Source: Streptococcus oralis subsp. dentisani | GTDB lineage: Bacteria > Bacillota > Bacilli > Lactobacillales > Streptococcaceae | NCBI RefSeq assembly: GCF_002096335.1 | Contig: NZ_NCUW01000030.1 | Location: forward strand, 434,001 to 498,000 | Direction: 5' to 3' | DNA: 64,000 bases | Shown here: positions 46,757 through 56,094 of the stretch, one piece after another | Layout of the letters: each line of letters opens with the position of its first letter | How positions within the stretch are numbered: the first letter of the stretch is position 1 | Program-made: the position numbers and the translations under genes | The notes under the pieces: model-generated | The model's input: only the letters and a program-made list of their open reading frames with translations | What the model was told of the DNA's origin: nothing | Database searches by the model: none

Positions 46757-48284
46757 CACTCTTCTCCTTTCCCAAGTTTCCACCTGCCATCAAGACACCA
46801 AGTTCTTGTTTGTTAGTTGTTTCTGGCGATACAATACCTTGAATCTTACCATCGTGAATAACAGCAATTCGGTCTGAGACATTTAAAATCTCATCCAATT
46901 CAAAGCTGACAACAAGGACAGCCTTCCCGTTATCACGTTCTTCAATCAAACGTTTGTGGATATATTCAATGGCACCGACATCCAAACCACGAGTTGGCTG
47001 GCTGACGATAAGGAGATCAGGATCACGATCAATCTCACGAGCGATAATCGCTTTTTGTTGATTTCCTCCTGAAAGAGCTGCTGCTGGAACAAATTCACTG
47101 GCAGCACGGACGTCAAACTCTTCCATCAATTTCTTAGCATGTGAAGTGATATTGGCATAGTTTAAAATACCGTTCTTGCTGAGTGGTTCTTTGTAGTAGG
47201 TTTGAAGAGCGATATTTTCAGAAATCATCATCTCCAAAATCAAGCCATCACGGTGACGGTCCTCTGGAACGTGGCCCACGCTTAGTTCAGTAATTTGTCG
47301 AGGATGCATCCCCACGATTGATTTGCCTTTTAATTCAACGCTACCTGACTCAACCTTACGAAGACCAGTAATGGCTTGAATGAGTTCAGATTGACCATTG
47401 CCATCAATACCTGCAATACCAACAATTTCACCAGCACGAACATCCAAGGATAGATTTTTCACTGCTGGTACACCGCGGTTTTCATTGACAACCAAGTCTT
47501 TGATAGACAAGACCACTTCTTTGGGTTGTGGTGCTTGTTTTTCCGTTTTAAAGGAGACTGAGCGTCCAACCATCATTTCTGCCAAGTCCGCATTGGTTGC
47601 TCCTGCAATCTCAACCGTCTGGATAGATTTTCCACGACGGATAACTGTCACTCGATTCGATACTGCACGAATCTCATCTAACTTGTGGGTAATCAAAATG
47701 ATGGACTTCCCTTCTTTGACAAGGTTTTTCATGATTGCCATCAACTCATCGATCTCTGAAGGAGTTAATACGGCTGTAGGTTCGTCAAAGATAAGGATAT
47801 CAGCACCACGATAGAGTGTTTTCAAGATTTCTACACGTTGTTGGGCACCAACGGAAATATCCGCCACCTTAGCAGCAGGATCTACTGCCAAACCATAACG
47901 TTCAGAAAGAGCCTTGATTTCTTTAGTAGCACCAGCTATATCTAGAACACCATTTTTAGTGATTTCACTCCCTAAAATGATATTCTCAGCTACTGTAAAA
48001 GCTTCAACCAACATGAAATGTTGGTGAACCATCCCAATTCCAAGACCAGCGGCTTTAGATGGTGAGTCTAGTTTTACAACCTGACCATTCACCACAATTT
48101 CACCACTTGTTGGTTCAAGAAGTCCTGCCAGCATATTCATCAGAGTGGATTTACCCGCTCCATTTTCTCCTAAAAGTGCATGGATTTCACCTTTTCGCAG
48201 TTGCAAGTTGATTTTGTCGTTTGCTACAAATTCACCAAACACCTTGGTAATATCCCGCATCTCAATGACATTTTCGTGTGCCAT
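46749..48284 (-). CDS. Nucleoside ABC transporter ATP-binding protein (two ATPase domains)
   Basis: A 511-residue ATPase with tandem nucleotide-binding domains, as in sugar/nucleoside importers. The N-terminal domain has Walker A GENGAGKST and signature ISVGAQQRVEIL (a VGAQQ variant). The C-terminal domain has a degenerate Walker A (GIDGNGQSE) and signature LSGGNQQKAIIAR. It works with the PnrA lipoprotein and the two permeases. A 136-nt gap with hairpins separates it from pnrA, consistent with higher expression of the binding protein. Confidence 0.93.
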   Translation of the reverse strand: MAHENVIEMRDITKVFGEFVANDKINLQLRKGEIHALLGENGAGKSTLMNMLAGLLEPTSGEIVVNGQVVKLDSPSKAAGLGIGMVHQHFMLVEAFTVAENIILGSEITKNGVLDIAGATKEIKALSERYGLAVDPAAKVADISVGAQQRVEILKTLYRGADILIFDEPTAVLTPSEIDELMAIMKNLVKEGKSIILITHKLDEIRAVSNRVTVIRRGKSIQTVEIAGATNADLAEMMVGRSVSFKTEKQAPQPKEVVLSIKDLVVNENRGVPAVKNLSLDVRAGEIVGIAGIDGNGQSELIQAITGLRKVESGSVELKGKSIVGMHPRQITELSVGHVPEDRHRDGLILEMMISENIALQTYYKEPLSKNGILNYANITSHAKKLMEEFDVRAASEFVPAAALSGGNQQKAIIAREIDRDPDLLIVSQPTRGLDVGAIEYIHKRLIEERDNGKAVLVVSFELDEILNVSDRIAVIHDGKIQGIVSPETTNKQELGVLMAGGNLGKEKSDV

Positions 48285-48378
48285 ATGCTCTTCCTTTCAG
48301 AGGTTTATTTTATTTCAATAAAACCTGCTAATCACATTAACAAGCTCTATTGAGACAAAAATTGCCTCAATTCTTAAA

Positions 48379-48399
48379 GAAGCGACCGATGGCCGCTTC
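48379..48399 (-). terminator. Hairpin between pnrA and its ATPase gene (partial terminator or RNA stabiliser)
   Basis: Perfect 6-bp stem GAAGCG / CGCTTC with a 9-nt loop, followed on the minus strand by TTTAAG. A second stem TTGAG / CTCAA follows at 48353-48370. The T-run is weak, so partial read-through is likely. Confidence 0.5.
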
Positions 48400-48420
48400 C
48401 TAAGAAATGACTTTTATCCA

Positions 48421-49476
48421 TTATTTTTCAGGAACTTTTACGCTTCCGTCAAGGATTTTAGCTTTTGCATCTTCAACAGCTTTTTTACCTTCTTCTGAAA
48501 GGTTTGTTACTGCTAGCTCAACCCCTTTATCTTTCAATGAGTAAACAATCACTTGTCCACCAGGGAATTCACCTTTTTCTGTTTTGTTGGCAATATCTTT
48601 TACAGTTGTACCAACTTGTTTCAATGTAGATACAAGAACGAAGTTAGATTCTTTACTATCTTTAGAAGTGTATTTACCTTCTGCTGCTTGGTCACGGTCT
48701 ACACCGATAACCCAAACTTTTTCGTTTTCATTTTTGTTTTCGTTCAATGATTTTGCTTCAGCAAAGACACCAGCACCTGTACCACCAGCTGCTTGGTAGA
48801 CAACGTCTGCACCGGCAGCATATTGAGCTGCTGCAATTGTTTTACCTTTGGCAGCATCACCAAATGAACCAGCGTAGTCAACTTGGACTTTGATAGATGG
48901 GTCTACTGACTCAACACCAGCTTTGAATCCAGCTGCAAAACGTGAAATAACTTCAGATTCGATACCACCTACAAAACCAACTTGTTTTGTTTTTGTAGTT
49001 TTCGCTGCTGCAACACCAGCAAGGTAAGCTGCTTCGTTATCCGCAAATCTTACGCTCGCAACATTCTTTTGACCTTCAATCACATCATCAATCAAGACAT
49101 AGTTTAGGTCAGAGTGGTCTTTTGCTGCTTCCTCAACTGCATTGTGAAGGGCAAAACCAACACCGAAGATCAGGTTGTAACTTCCAGCCGCTTGTTGCAA
49201 GTTGTTAGCATAGTCTGCTTCGCTTGTTGATTGGAAGTAAGTGTAACCTTTATCTTTAGAAAGATTGTGTTCTTTACCCCAGTCTTGCAAACCTTCCCAA
49301 GCTGATTGGTTAAATGATTTATCATCAACACCACCAGTATCTGTTACGATTGCTGCTTTGGTCTTCATTTCTGATGAAGATGAAGCGGCGTTACGAGAAG
49401 AGCGGTTACCACATGCAGCAAGTCCAACTGCTGCTACTGCAACTAGACCAAGGCCTAGCCATTGTTTCTTGTTCAT
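48421..49476 (-). CDS. pnrA: Purine nucleoside receptor lipoprotein (BMP family)
   Basis: Surface lipoprotein capturing nucleosides for import. It has 351 residues from the ATG at 49476, with lipoprotein signal peptide MNKKQWLGLGLVAVAAVGLA and lipobox LAAC. The longer frame to 49548 would put the signal sequence inside the protein and is rejected. The BMP family motifs VTDTGGVDDKSFNQSAW, GVGFALHNAVEEAA and VDYAGSFGDAAKGK are clear. AGGAGG lies before the ATG. It is followed by an ATPase and two permeases and preceded by cdd, deoC and pdp, so it is linked to nucleoside salvage. Confidence 0.94.
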   Translation of the reverse strand: MNKKQWLGLGLVAVAAVGLAACGNRSSRNAASSSSEMKTKAAIVTDTGGVDDKSFNQSAWEGLQDWGKEHNLSKDKGYTYFQSTSEADYANNLQQAAGSYNLIFGVGFALHNAVEEAAKDHSDLNYVLIDDVIEGQKNVASVRFADNEAAYLAGVAAAKTTKTKQVGFVGGIESEVISRFAAGFKAGVESVDPSIKVQVDYAGSFGDAAKGKTIAAAQYAAGADVVYQAAGGTGAGVFAEAKSLNENKNENEKVWVIGVDRDQAAEGKYTSKDSKESNFVLVSTLKQVGTTVKDIANKTEKGEFPGGQVIVYSLKDKGVELAVTNLSEEGKKAVEDAKAKILDGSVKVPEK

Positions 49477-49543
49477 TACTGAACCTCCTAAATAAGATGT
49501 GCAACGATGTTGCAAGTATGGATTGGTTGGCCACAAGGACCGC

Positions 49544-49560
49544 GTCACTCAGAGAGTGAC
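49544..49560. terminator. Hairpin between cdd and pnrA
   Basis: Perfect 7-bp stem GTCACTC / GAGTGAC around AGA, and a second GCAAC-GAT-GTTGC hairpin at 49501-49513 nearer the pnrA ribosome site. There is no T-run; it is probably a processing or attenuation element. Confidence 0.4.
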
Positions 49561-49565
49561 TCAGA

Positions 49566-49955
49566 CTAATTTAAGTCTGTAAATGAGTATGGAAGTAACT
49601 CCCCGACCGTCATCTCGACCGTCGATTTATCTTTAGCGACTAAAGTCACTTTTAGATCTTGTTCAAAAAATTCAACCATGACCTGGCGGCAAGCACCACA
49701 TGGCGAGATAGGTTTTTCAGTTTGTCCGTAGACAATCAATTCTGAAAACTCCCGTTGCCCCTCCGAAACTGCTTTAAAAATAGCAGTACGTTCTCCACAA
49801 TTAGTCAAGGGATAACTAGCATTCTCGATGTTCACACCCGTATAAATGCTACCATCCTTGGCAACTAAAACAGCTCCGATAGGAAAGTGAGAATAAGGCA
49901 CATAAGCTTTCTTGCTAGTTTCAATTGCTAGTTCAATCAACTCAGTAGTTGCCAT
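49566..49955 (-). CDS. cdd: Cytidine deaminase
   Basis: Deaminates cytidine and deoxycytidine to uridine forms in pyrimidine salvage. The 129-residue homotetrameric type has catalytic Glu in NCGERTAIF and zinc ligands Cys (in NCGE) plus the pair in [10 protein letters not shown]. It overlaps deoC by 14 nt. Part of the pdp-deoC-cdd salvage run. Confidence 0.96.
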   Translation of the reverse strand: MATTELIELAIETSKKAYVPYSHFPIGAVLVAKDGSIYTGVNIENASYPLTNCGERTAIFKAVSEGQREFSELIVYGQTEKPISPCGACRQVMVEFFEQDLKVTLVAKDKSTVEMTVGELLPYSFTDLN

Positions 49956-50604
49956 CTGCCAATTCTCCTTTTAAGATTGCTACACCAGCAGATGTTCCGA
50001 TACGGGTAGCACCTGCTTCCACAAAAGCGACAGCATCCGCATATGAACGAGCTCCACCAGCTGCCTTAACTCCCATATCTGGTCCGACTGTTTTACGCAT
50101 CAACTGAACATCCTCAATAGTGGCACCACCAGTTGAAAATCCAGTTGATGTTTTGACAAAGTCAGCGCCTGCTTTCTGGGATAATTGGCAGGCCACAACC
50201 TTTTCATCGTCTGTCAACAAGCAAGCTTCGATAATGACTTTCACCAGCTTGTCACCACTTGCTTCTACGACAGCACGGATGTCCGATTCAACTAAATCCA
50301 GATTGCCTGATTTGAGGGCACCGACATTGATAACCATATCAATCTCATCTGCACCGTTTTGGACAGCTTCTTTTGTTTCAAAAGCTTTCACAGCTGAAGT
50401 TGTTGCTCCCAAAGGAAAACCTACTACTGTACAAACCTTTACATCTGAGCTTTCAAGCCCTGTTTTCGCATGTTTAACCCATGTGGGATTGACACAAACA
50501 CTGGCAAAGTCATACTCACGCGCTTCAGATAGCAAACAATCAATTTGTTCTTGGCTTGCATCTTGCTTTAAAAGCGTATGATCAATATATTTATTTAACT
50601 TCAT
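49942..50604 (-). CDS. deoC: Deoxyribose-phosphate aldolase
   Basis: Cleaves 2-deoxyribose-5-phosphate to glyceraldehyde-3-phosphate and acetaldehyde. It is 220 residues, a TIM barrel, with [16 protein letters not shown] at the start. The Schiff-base Lys lies in [14 protein letters not shown] and the second Lys in [14 protein letters not shown]. It lies 19 nt after pdp and overlaps cdd. Confidence 0.96.
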   Translation of the reverse strand: MKLNKYIDHTLLKQDASQEQIDCLLSEAREYDFASVCVNPTWVKHAKTGLESSDVKVCTVVGFPLGATTSAVKAFETKEAVQNGADEIDMVINVGALKSGNLDLVESDIRAVVEASGDKLVKVIIEACLLTDDEKVVACQLSQKAGADFVKTSTGFSTGGATIEDVQLMRKTVGPDMGVKAAGGARSYADAVAFVEAGATRIGTSAGVAILKGELADGNY

Positions 50605-50623
50605 ATTCGGATTCTCCCTGGTT

Positions 50624-51901
50624 TTATGAGATAATTTCTATAATTTCTCGTAAACTTTGCACTCCATCATTTATTTTAACATATTTTTGAAATTCTGTAA
50701 CTAGTTCAGAAGAAATTTTTCCATTTGTATAAACTTTTGCAACAATTTCACCCTTTTGAACGGAGTCTCCAACTTTCTTTTCAAAAACAATCCCTGTTTC
50801 ATAGTCCAAGTCATCAGTCTTGACTGCACGACCGGCTCCTAGTCTCATGGCATAGAGCCCAAATTCCATTGCAGGAAGAGCTGAAATAACACCCGTTTCT
50901 TGAGCAGGGATTTCCACCACATGGGCAACTTTGACGGGGCGATAGAGATCTTCTAAATCACCGCCTTGTGCTGCTACCATTTCTTCAAACTTAGCCAGTG
51001 CTTGGCCATTTTCCAGGTGTTGACGGATTTCCTCGATCGTTTTCTCAATATCAGCCAACCCAAGCATAATCTGAGCTAGCTCGCAGATAAAGTGACTAAT
51101 ATCTTCTCGGCCATTTCCTTTGAGAATATCGATTGCCTCAAGGATTTCGAGACGATTGCCAATAGCTTTTCCCAAGGGTTGGCTCATATCGGTAATGACT
51201 GCTACTGTCTTTCGACCAACAGCCTTACCAAGATCCACCATGGTTTGAGCCAATTCGCGCGCCTCATCAACCGTCTTCATGAAGGCACCCTCACCGACCG
51301 TTACGTCTAGCAAAATGGCATCCGCTCCTGCAGCAATTTTTTTGCTCATAACAGAACTAGCAATCAAAGGAATCGTGTCGACAGTTGCTGTCACATCTCG
51401 GAGGGCATAGAGAAGTTTATCTGCTTTAACCAGCTGATCGGACTGCCCAATGACAGATACACCAATATCCTGTACCTGACGAATGAAATCCTCTTGACTT
51501 CGCTCGACTTGATAGCCCTTAATGGACTCCAATTTATCAATTGTCCCACCAGTATGGCCGAGACCTCGACCACTCATCTTAGCAACGGGCACGCCGAAAC
51601 TCGCAACAAGTGGAGCCAAGATTAAGGTCACCTTATCACCTACACCACCAGTCGAATGTTTATCAACTTTAACCCCCTCAATAGCTGACAAATCAAACTC
51701 CTGACCTGTTTTAACCATATTCATCGTCAGATCAGAAATCTCACGTGTGGTCATTCCTTTAAAATAAACAGCCATAGAAAAAGCAGACATCTGATAGTCT
51801 GGAACAGTTCCAGCCACATAGCTTTCTACCAGCCATTTAATTTCAGCTGCAGTCAGTTCTTGACCATCTCGTTTCTTTTGGATTAAATCAACTGCTCTCA
51901 T
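50624..51901 (-). CDS. pdp: Pyrimidine-nucleoside phosphorylase
   Basis: Phosphorolysis of uridine, thymidine and deoxyuridine. The 425-residue protein has [20 protein letters not shown] (thymidine phosphorylase signature), [11 protein letters not shown] and the C-terminal beta-barrel domain ([15 protein letters not shown]). It overlaps the upstream methyltransferase gene by 4 nt. It feeds deoxyribose-1-phosphate toward DeoC. Confidence 0.95.
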   Translation of the reverse strand: MRAVDLIQKKRDGQELTAAEIKWLVESYVAGTVPDYQMSAFSMAVYFKGMTTREISDLTMNMVKTGQEFDLSAIEGVKVDKHSTGGVGDKVTLILAPLVASFGVPVAKMSGRGLGHTGGTIDKLESIKGYQVERSQEDFIRQVQDIGVSVIGQSDQLVKADKLLYALRDVTATVDTIPLIASSVMSKKIAAGADAILLDVTVGEGAFMKTVDEARELAQTMVDLGKAVGRKTVAVITDMSQPLGKAIGNRLEILEAIDILKGNGREDISHFICELAQIMLGLADIEKTIEEIRQHLENGQALAKFEEMVAAQGGDLEDLYRPVKVAHVVEIPAQETGVISALPAMEFGLYAMRLGAGRAVKTDDLDYETGIVFEKKVGDSVQKGEIVAKVYTNGKISSELVTEFQKYVKINDGVQSLREIIEIIS

Positions 51902-52488
51902 TCTTTCACACTTCTAAGGATATAGTATCCCTTATCTTTCTTTACGATTTCACAATTACCAAAAACGTCTTCCATCTTACTTTTAGCACTTGGAGCTCCT
52001 TGTTTTTTCTGAATGACAATGGTTAAATCTCCTCCGTCTTTCAAGAAATCTCTGCTCTTTTCGATAATCTCATGAACAACCTGTTTGCCCGCTCGGATCG
52101 GCGGATTGGAAATAACATGGTCAAACTTCCCTTCAACTTGTTCATAGATATTGGATTGGAAAATCGTTGCTTCTACTTTATTACGTTCAGCATTTTGTCG
52201 CGCTAGGTCCAAGGCACGATTATTGATATCGACCATGGTCGCCTGAACTCCATAAGCCTTGGCCAATGACAAGCCCAATGGTCCATAACCACAACCCACA
52301 TCAAGGACCGTCTCTCCTTCATTTACCTCTAGACACTTGAGCAAGAGCTGACTCCCAAAGTCAACCATTTTCTTGCTAAAAACACCCGCATCCGTCAAAA
52401 AGGTCATGTTTTCTCCCAACAACTCCACTCTCAACTCATGAATGTCGTGAGCCGCATCAGGATTTTCTGCATAATACATTTTACTCAT
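51898..52488 (-). CDS. RsmC-like class I SAM-dependent methyltransferase
   Basis: A 196-residue methyltransferase with the SAM motif I VLDVGCGYGPLGLSLA and catalytic NPPIRAG (N6/N2-type NPP[FYW]-like, here NPPI). It resembles the C-terminal half of RsmC, which methylates 16S rRNA G1207, but the target is not proven. It is the first gene of the run with pdp, deoC and cdd, and its promoter overlaps a cre-like site. Confidence 0.87.
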   Translation of the reverse strand: MSKMYYAENPDAAHDIHELRVELLGENMTFLTDAGVFSKKMVDFGSQLLLKCLEVNEGETVLDVGCGYGPLGLSLAKAYGVQATMVDINNRALDLARQNAERNKVEATIFQSNIYEQVEGKFDHVISNPPIRAGKQVVHEIIEKSRDFLKDGGDLTIVIQKKQGAPSAKSKMEDVFGNCEIVKKDKGYYILRSVKE

Positions 52489-52504
52489 AAGTCTATTTTA
52501 GCAT

Positions 52505-52533
52505 ATTTTAAGGTTTTTTAAAACCGTTTACAA
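52505..52533 (-). promoter_or_regulatory. Promoter of the methyltransferase-pdp-deoC-cdd unit, with cre-like site
   Basis: Minus strand TTGTAA (52533-52528), a 17-nt spacer and TAAAAT (52510-52505). TTGTAAACGGTTTTA (52533-52519) fits the cre consensus WTGNAANCGNWNNCW at all but one defined base and covers the -35. Repression by CcpA in glucose is inferred. Confidence 0.65.
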
Positions 52534-52690
52534 AGCTAAAATTCAACAAACAAACTAAATCTGTTATGATAACAATTAAAGAATTTTCGTACTATTTCCT
52601 CTATTTTTGACCTTTTAGAGCAACTTATAGCAACTTTCAAGAATCAGAATGAGAAATATCGAATTTCATTCTCTCTTTAGATTAGAAATA

Positions 52691-52699
52691 TGATATACT
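52691..52699 (+). promoter_or_regulatory. Extended -10 promoter of coaA
   Basis: TGATATACT 24 nt before the ATG; the -35 is weak. Between 52534 and 52690 I see only A/T-rich sequence. Confidence 0.5.
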
Positions 52700-52722
52700 A
52701 AGATATCGAACGAGGAAAGAAT

Positions 52723-53643
52723 ATGACCAACGAATTTTTACATTTTGAAAAAATCAGCCGCCAGACTTGGCAATCTTTACATCGAAAGACAACTCCTCCC
52801 TTGACAGAGGAAGAGTTAGAATCCATCAAGAGTTTCAATGACCAGATTAGTCTGCAGGACGTAACGGACGTCTATCTTCCCCTAGTCCATCTTATCCATA
52901 TTTACAAGCGCACCAAGGATGATTTGGCCTTTTCAAAAGGAATTTTCCTCCAACGTGAAAGCAAATCTCAACCTTTTATTATTGGGGTTTCGGGCAGTGT
53001 TGCTGTGGGGAAATCAACCACTAGTCGCTTACTTCAGATTCTTCTATCACGGACTCTCCCAGATGCTACTGTAGAATTGGTGACAACCGACGGTTTTCTC
53101 TACCCCAATCAAACCTTGATTGAGCAAGATATCTTAAATCGCAAAGGTTTTCCTGAAAGTTATGATATGGAAACCTTGCTGAATTTCCTTGATCGCCTTA
53201 AGAATGGGCAAGATGTCGATATTCCTGTCTATTCTCATGAAGTGTATGACATCGTTCCTGGAGAGAAACAACGTGTCAAAGCTGCGGACTTTGTTATTGT
53301 TGAAGGCATCAATGTCTTTCAAAATCCTCAAAATGAGCGCCTTTACATCACTGATTTCTTTGATTTCTCCATCTATGTGGACGCAGCTGTTGAAGACATC
53401 GAAAGCTGGTATTTAGACCGCTTTTTAAAACTACTTAGCTTTGCCCAAAACGATCCAGACAGCTACTACCACCGCTTTACGCAAATGCCGATTGGAGAAG
53501 TTGAAGCCTTTGCACATCAGGTTTGGACCAGTATTAATCTCATAAATCTACAAAACTATATCGAACCAACAAGGAATCGCGCCGAGGTCATTCTCCACAA
53601 GACTAAAAACCACGAAATCGATGAAATTTACCTAAAAAAATAA
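52723..53643 (+). CDS. coaA: Type I pantothenate kinase
   Basis: ATP-dependent phosphorylation of pantothenate, the first step of coenzyme A synthesis. The 306-residue protein has P-loop [15 protein letters not shown] (about 87-101), [22 protein letters not shown] and the CoA-feedback region typical of bacterial CoaA. AACGAGGAAAG lies before the ATG. It is monocistronic and divergent from the salvage genes. Confidence 0.96.
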   Translation: MTNEFLHFEKISRQTWQSLHRKTTPPLTEEELESIKSFNDQISLQDVTDVYLPLVHLIHIYKRTKDDLAFSKGIFLQRESKSQPFIIGVSGSVAVGKSTTSRLLQILLSRTLPDATVELVTTDGFLYPNQTLIEQDILNRKGFPESYDMETLLNFLDRLKNGQDVDIPVYSHEVYDIVPGEKQRVKAADFVIVEGINVFQNPQNERLYITDFFDFSIYVDAAVEDIESWYLDRFLKLLSFAQNDPDSYYHRFTQMPIGEVEAFAHQVWTSINLINLQNYIEPTRNRAEVILHKTKNHEIDEIYLKK

Positions 53644-53650
53644 TTTCCCC

Positions 53651-53679
53651 TTGTCAAAACCTAAGTTTTCAGATATAAT
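53651..53679 (+). promoter_or_regulatory. Promoter of rpsT
   Basis: TTGTCA, a 17-nt spacer and a perfect TATAAT. Confidence 0.85.
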
Positions 53680-53710
53680 GGTATAGTTAGTAAATATGGA
53701 GGTAAGAACA

Positions 53711-53947
53711 TTGGCAAACATTAAATCAGCTATCAAACGCGCTGAATTGAACGTTAAACAAAACGAAAAAAACTCAGCTCAAAAATCAGCTATGCGTACT
53801 GCTATCAAAGCTTTCGAAGCAAACCCTTCTGAAGAACTTTTCCGTGCTGCTAGCTCAGCTATCGACAAAGCAGAAACTAAAGGTTTGATTCATAAAAACA
53901 AAGCAAGCCGCGATAAAGCTCGTCTTTCAGCTAAACTTGCTAAATAA
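53711..53947 (+). CDS. rpsT: 30S ribosomal protein S20
   Basis: Primary 16S rRNA-binding protein of 78 residues. The start codon is TTG at 53711, giving [20 protein letters not shown], the universal S20 start. GGAGG lies 8 nt upstream. An in-frame ATG at 53696 overlaps that ribosome site and would add five non-homologous residues. The rare start codon may limit S20 synthesis, as known for E. coli rpsT (UUG). It is followed by a terminator. Confidence 0.95.
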
Positions 53948-53948
53948 G

Positions 53949-53975
53949 AAACAGTCCACAGAGGCTGTTTTTTTG
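53949..53975 (+). terminator. Terminator after rpsT
   Basis: Stem AAACAGTC / GGCTGTTT (one G-T pair) followed by TTTT. Confidence 0.8.
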
Positions 53976-53999
53976 TCCTCCATTACGAAAAGGTAGAAA

Positions 54000-54533
54000 A
54001 TGAAAATCGCAATCATCGGTTATTCTGGAGCTGGTAAGTCAACTCTAGCAGAAAAGTTATCTAACTACTACTCCATACCCAAACTACATATGGACACCCT
54101 CCAATTTCAACCAGGTTGGCAAGACAGTGACAGCGATTGGATGGAAGCTGAGATGAGAAACTTCCTCTCAGAACATACAAACTGGGTCATCGATGGCAAC
54201 TACTCTTGGTGCTATTACGAAGAAAGAATGCAAGAAGCTGACCAAATCATCTTCCTAAATTTTTCACCATGGACTTGTCTCTTTCGAGCCTTTAAACGGT
54301 ATCTCACATATCGAGGTAAGGTCAGAGAAAGTATGGCAGCAGGCTGCCCTGAACGCTTTGACTGGGACTTTATCAGATGGATTCTCTGGGATGGGCGGAG
54401 CAAATCCGCTAAGGAACGCTACAAGGGGGTTCAAGAAATCTATCCAGAGAAAGTAACTGTCCTCAAGTCTCAAAAGGAGATAGACCACTTTTTAGAAAAT
54501 CTCTCGCATAACAAGAAAAACCAACGTGCCTAA
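54000..54533 (+). CDS. FlaR-like adenylate-kinase-fold protein (topology modulation protein family)
   Basis: A 177-residue P-loop protein with Walker A GYSGAGKST (7-15), an LHMDTLQFQPGW segment and the lid-like RAFKRYLTYRGKVRESMAAG basic stretch. The family is named after DNA topology modulation, but biochemically it looks like a small kinase of unknown substrate. The stop codon lies in the loop of the terminator that follows. It is convergent with the metG side. Confidence 0.82.
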   Translation: MKIAIIGYSGAGKSTLAEKLSNYYSIPKLHMDTLQFQPGWQDSDSDWMEAEMRNFLSEHTNWVIDGNYSWCYYEERMQEADQIIFLNFSPWTCLFRAFKRYLTYRGKVRESMAAGCPERFDWDFIRWILWDGRSKSAKERYKGVQEIYPEKVTVLKSQKEIDHFLENLSHNKKNQRA

Positions 54534-54546
54534 CGTTGGTTTTTCG
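54516..54546. terminator. Bidirectional terminator next to the metG fossil
   Basis: Stem AAAAACCAACGT / ACGTTGGTTTTT. The TAA of the FlaR-like gene is in the loop. It also sits directly downstream of the metG 3'-end fossil on the minus strand, and was probably its original terminator. Confidence 0.85.
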
Positions 54547-54549
54547 CTA

Positions 54550-54629
54550 TTAGCCAATCACACTTCCGTTTGGTACAGCTGAATCAACTGTGAGAAGGGT
54601 TAATTTACCATCATGTTCAGCTGAGAGGA
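54550..54629 (-). pseudogene. Fossil second copy of the metG 3' end
   Basis: Positions 54554-54629 match the end of intact metG (58373-58448) without gaps, with 4 mismatches in 76. The frame and TAA stop are kept, encoding [20 protein letters not shown] then VIG (Ser where intact MetG has Pro). Homology ends abruptly at 54630. It is a truncated remnant, 3819 bp from the real end. Confidence 0.88.
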
Positions 54630-54710
54630 GTACATCAGAATAAATATTTCATAAAATTATTAAACTCAAAAAAAGCTCAAATGCTATCTGATTACTGAAC
54701 ATTTCACCTA

Positions 54711-55958
54711 CTAATGAGAATCACTTGACTTTACTCTGTAATAATAAAAATCTTTATCATAATTTCCAGCTGATTGACTAACAATTAAGCGTGGCCGTGA
54801 AATATCTGATTGGTCACCCATTGGGTTTTTAAATCCTATTTTAAACAATCCTATAGCTGCACTCGTAGGACCACTTTGTAAACTAACATATGGAACACTG
54901 CTCTTCTTAGATGAATCTTCTATTACTTTAATCCTATTTCCATTCCCTGTTGTTCCATCAGGATTAATTATCAATTCCTTACCACGACCATTCCTCCATG
55001 TTCCAACAAGTGTTGAAATATCACCATTTTCAATCGCTTCAATATCTAAATCGACCTCTGAAAGTGAGTTATGTTGATAAAGTTGCCACCAATCCACTTT
55101 ATATGGTCTAAGATAACTTTTCCCATAAAGAATTCTGTTTTCTTGAGTTTTTTCATTATCTGGTCCAGTTTCATTAGCAGGGATAAATGTTAACACTAAT
55201 TCTTGCCCAATAATGGCATTTCTATTATCCCATACAAAATATACTTCATAATAATCATTGTTTTTCTTCGGTGTTTTACTTTTATCTAACTTGAATTGAG
55301 CATGCATAGAACCACTCCAAAAGATCCAATATCCATCTTGATAGGATAATCTTGGAAAAACAGAAGTTATGCCTTTATAGTAATCTTCTCTTTTATACCC
55401 ATACAAAGTAAAATTTGATTCTGCAATTGCTTTTTCCAAATAATCATTAGAATAAGTTCCTTCAAAAGCACTTAAATCTCCTTGAAGAATATTATCCTTA
55501 CTATTTTTAAAATAATCACTACTACTAGCAAATACCATTTTATGATTCTTATTTCCATCAGATAAGATGATTACCTTTAAAATTTTAGACGAATCATCTA
55601 CGTTATTAACTGAAATAGATATTTTAAAATCCTTATTTCCGTCTGACTTATTAAATTCTGTAACAGAAGACCTATTGTTGCCATCTTCCTTCCAATCCGT
55701 AGAAAAGTCTCCAAATACATCACCCTCATCTGTGCTGTATGAAATTCTCCAATTTTGATCATTCTTAGCAACAGTAGCTTTCTCACCTGAGACAGACACA
55801 TAATTTCCCGATAAATCTATAAAGTCTGATTTTATTATTTTCTCAGTATTTGATTGTATTTTCTGGTTATCACTCTCTCTATGATTCTTAAATAAAAGAA
55901 ATAAAACTAAAGTTGTTAAAAGAGAAACAACCCCAAAAAATATGAGTGTTTTCTTCAT
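54711..55958 (-). CDS. Membrane-anchored extracellular protein (DUF6287-like C-terminus)
   Basis: A 415-residue protein with an N-terminal membrane anchor (LIFFGVVSLLTTLVLFLLF, about 4-22) and a large outside part. Residues about 45-150 form one beta-rich domain (DLSGNYVSVSGEKATVAKND). A later repeat near 310-340 (ENGDISTLVGTWRNGRGKEL) resembles the streptococcal DUF6287 module found in surface lipoproteins. There is no lipobox and no LPXTG. Function is unknown. A/T-rich codon use. It is the last gene of the block between metG and the metG fossil. No clear terminator is seen in 54630-54710. Confidence 0.7.
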   Translation of the reverse strand: MKKTLIFFGVVSLLTTLVLFLLFKNHRESDNQKIQSNTEKIIKSDFIDLSGNYVSVSGEKATVAKNDQNWRISYSTDEGDVFGDFSTDWKEDGNNRSSVTEFNKSDGNKDFKISISVNNVDDSSKILKVIILSDGNKNHKMVFASSSDYFKNSKDNILQGDLSAFEGTYSNDYLEKAIAESNFTLYGYKREDYYKGITSVFPRLSYQDGYWIFWSGSMHAQFKLDKSKTPKKNNDYYEVYFVWDNRNAIIGQELVLTFIPANETGPDNEKTQENRILYGKSYLRPYKVDWWQLYQHNSLSEVDLDIEAIENGDISTLVGTWRNGRGKELIINPDGTTGNGNRIKVIEDSSKKSSVPYVSLQSGPTSAAIGLFKIGFKNPMGDQSDISRPRLIVSQSAGNYDKDFYYYRVKSSDSH

Positions 55959-56039
55959 TCCAATCTCCAGTAGATATAAATTATTTCCCCCATTTTACTA
56001 TATTACTTAAAGACTATCAAGTTAATTTATAAATAATGG

Positions 56040-56066
56040 AAAAAACCGTTTTTCAACGGCTTTTTG
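56040..56066 (-). terminator. Terminator after the aldo/keto reductase gene
   Basis: Minus-strand AGCCGTTgaaaAACGGTTTTTT. Nearly identical to the terminator at 57068-57093. Confidence 0.75.
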
Positions 56067-56094
56067 ACTGTGATTTCTCAAATGCAAATTCCTC

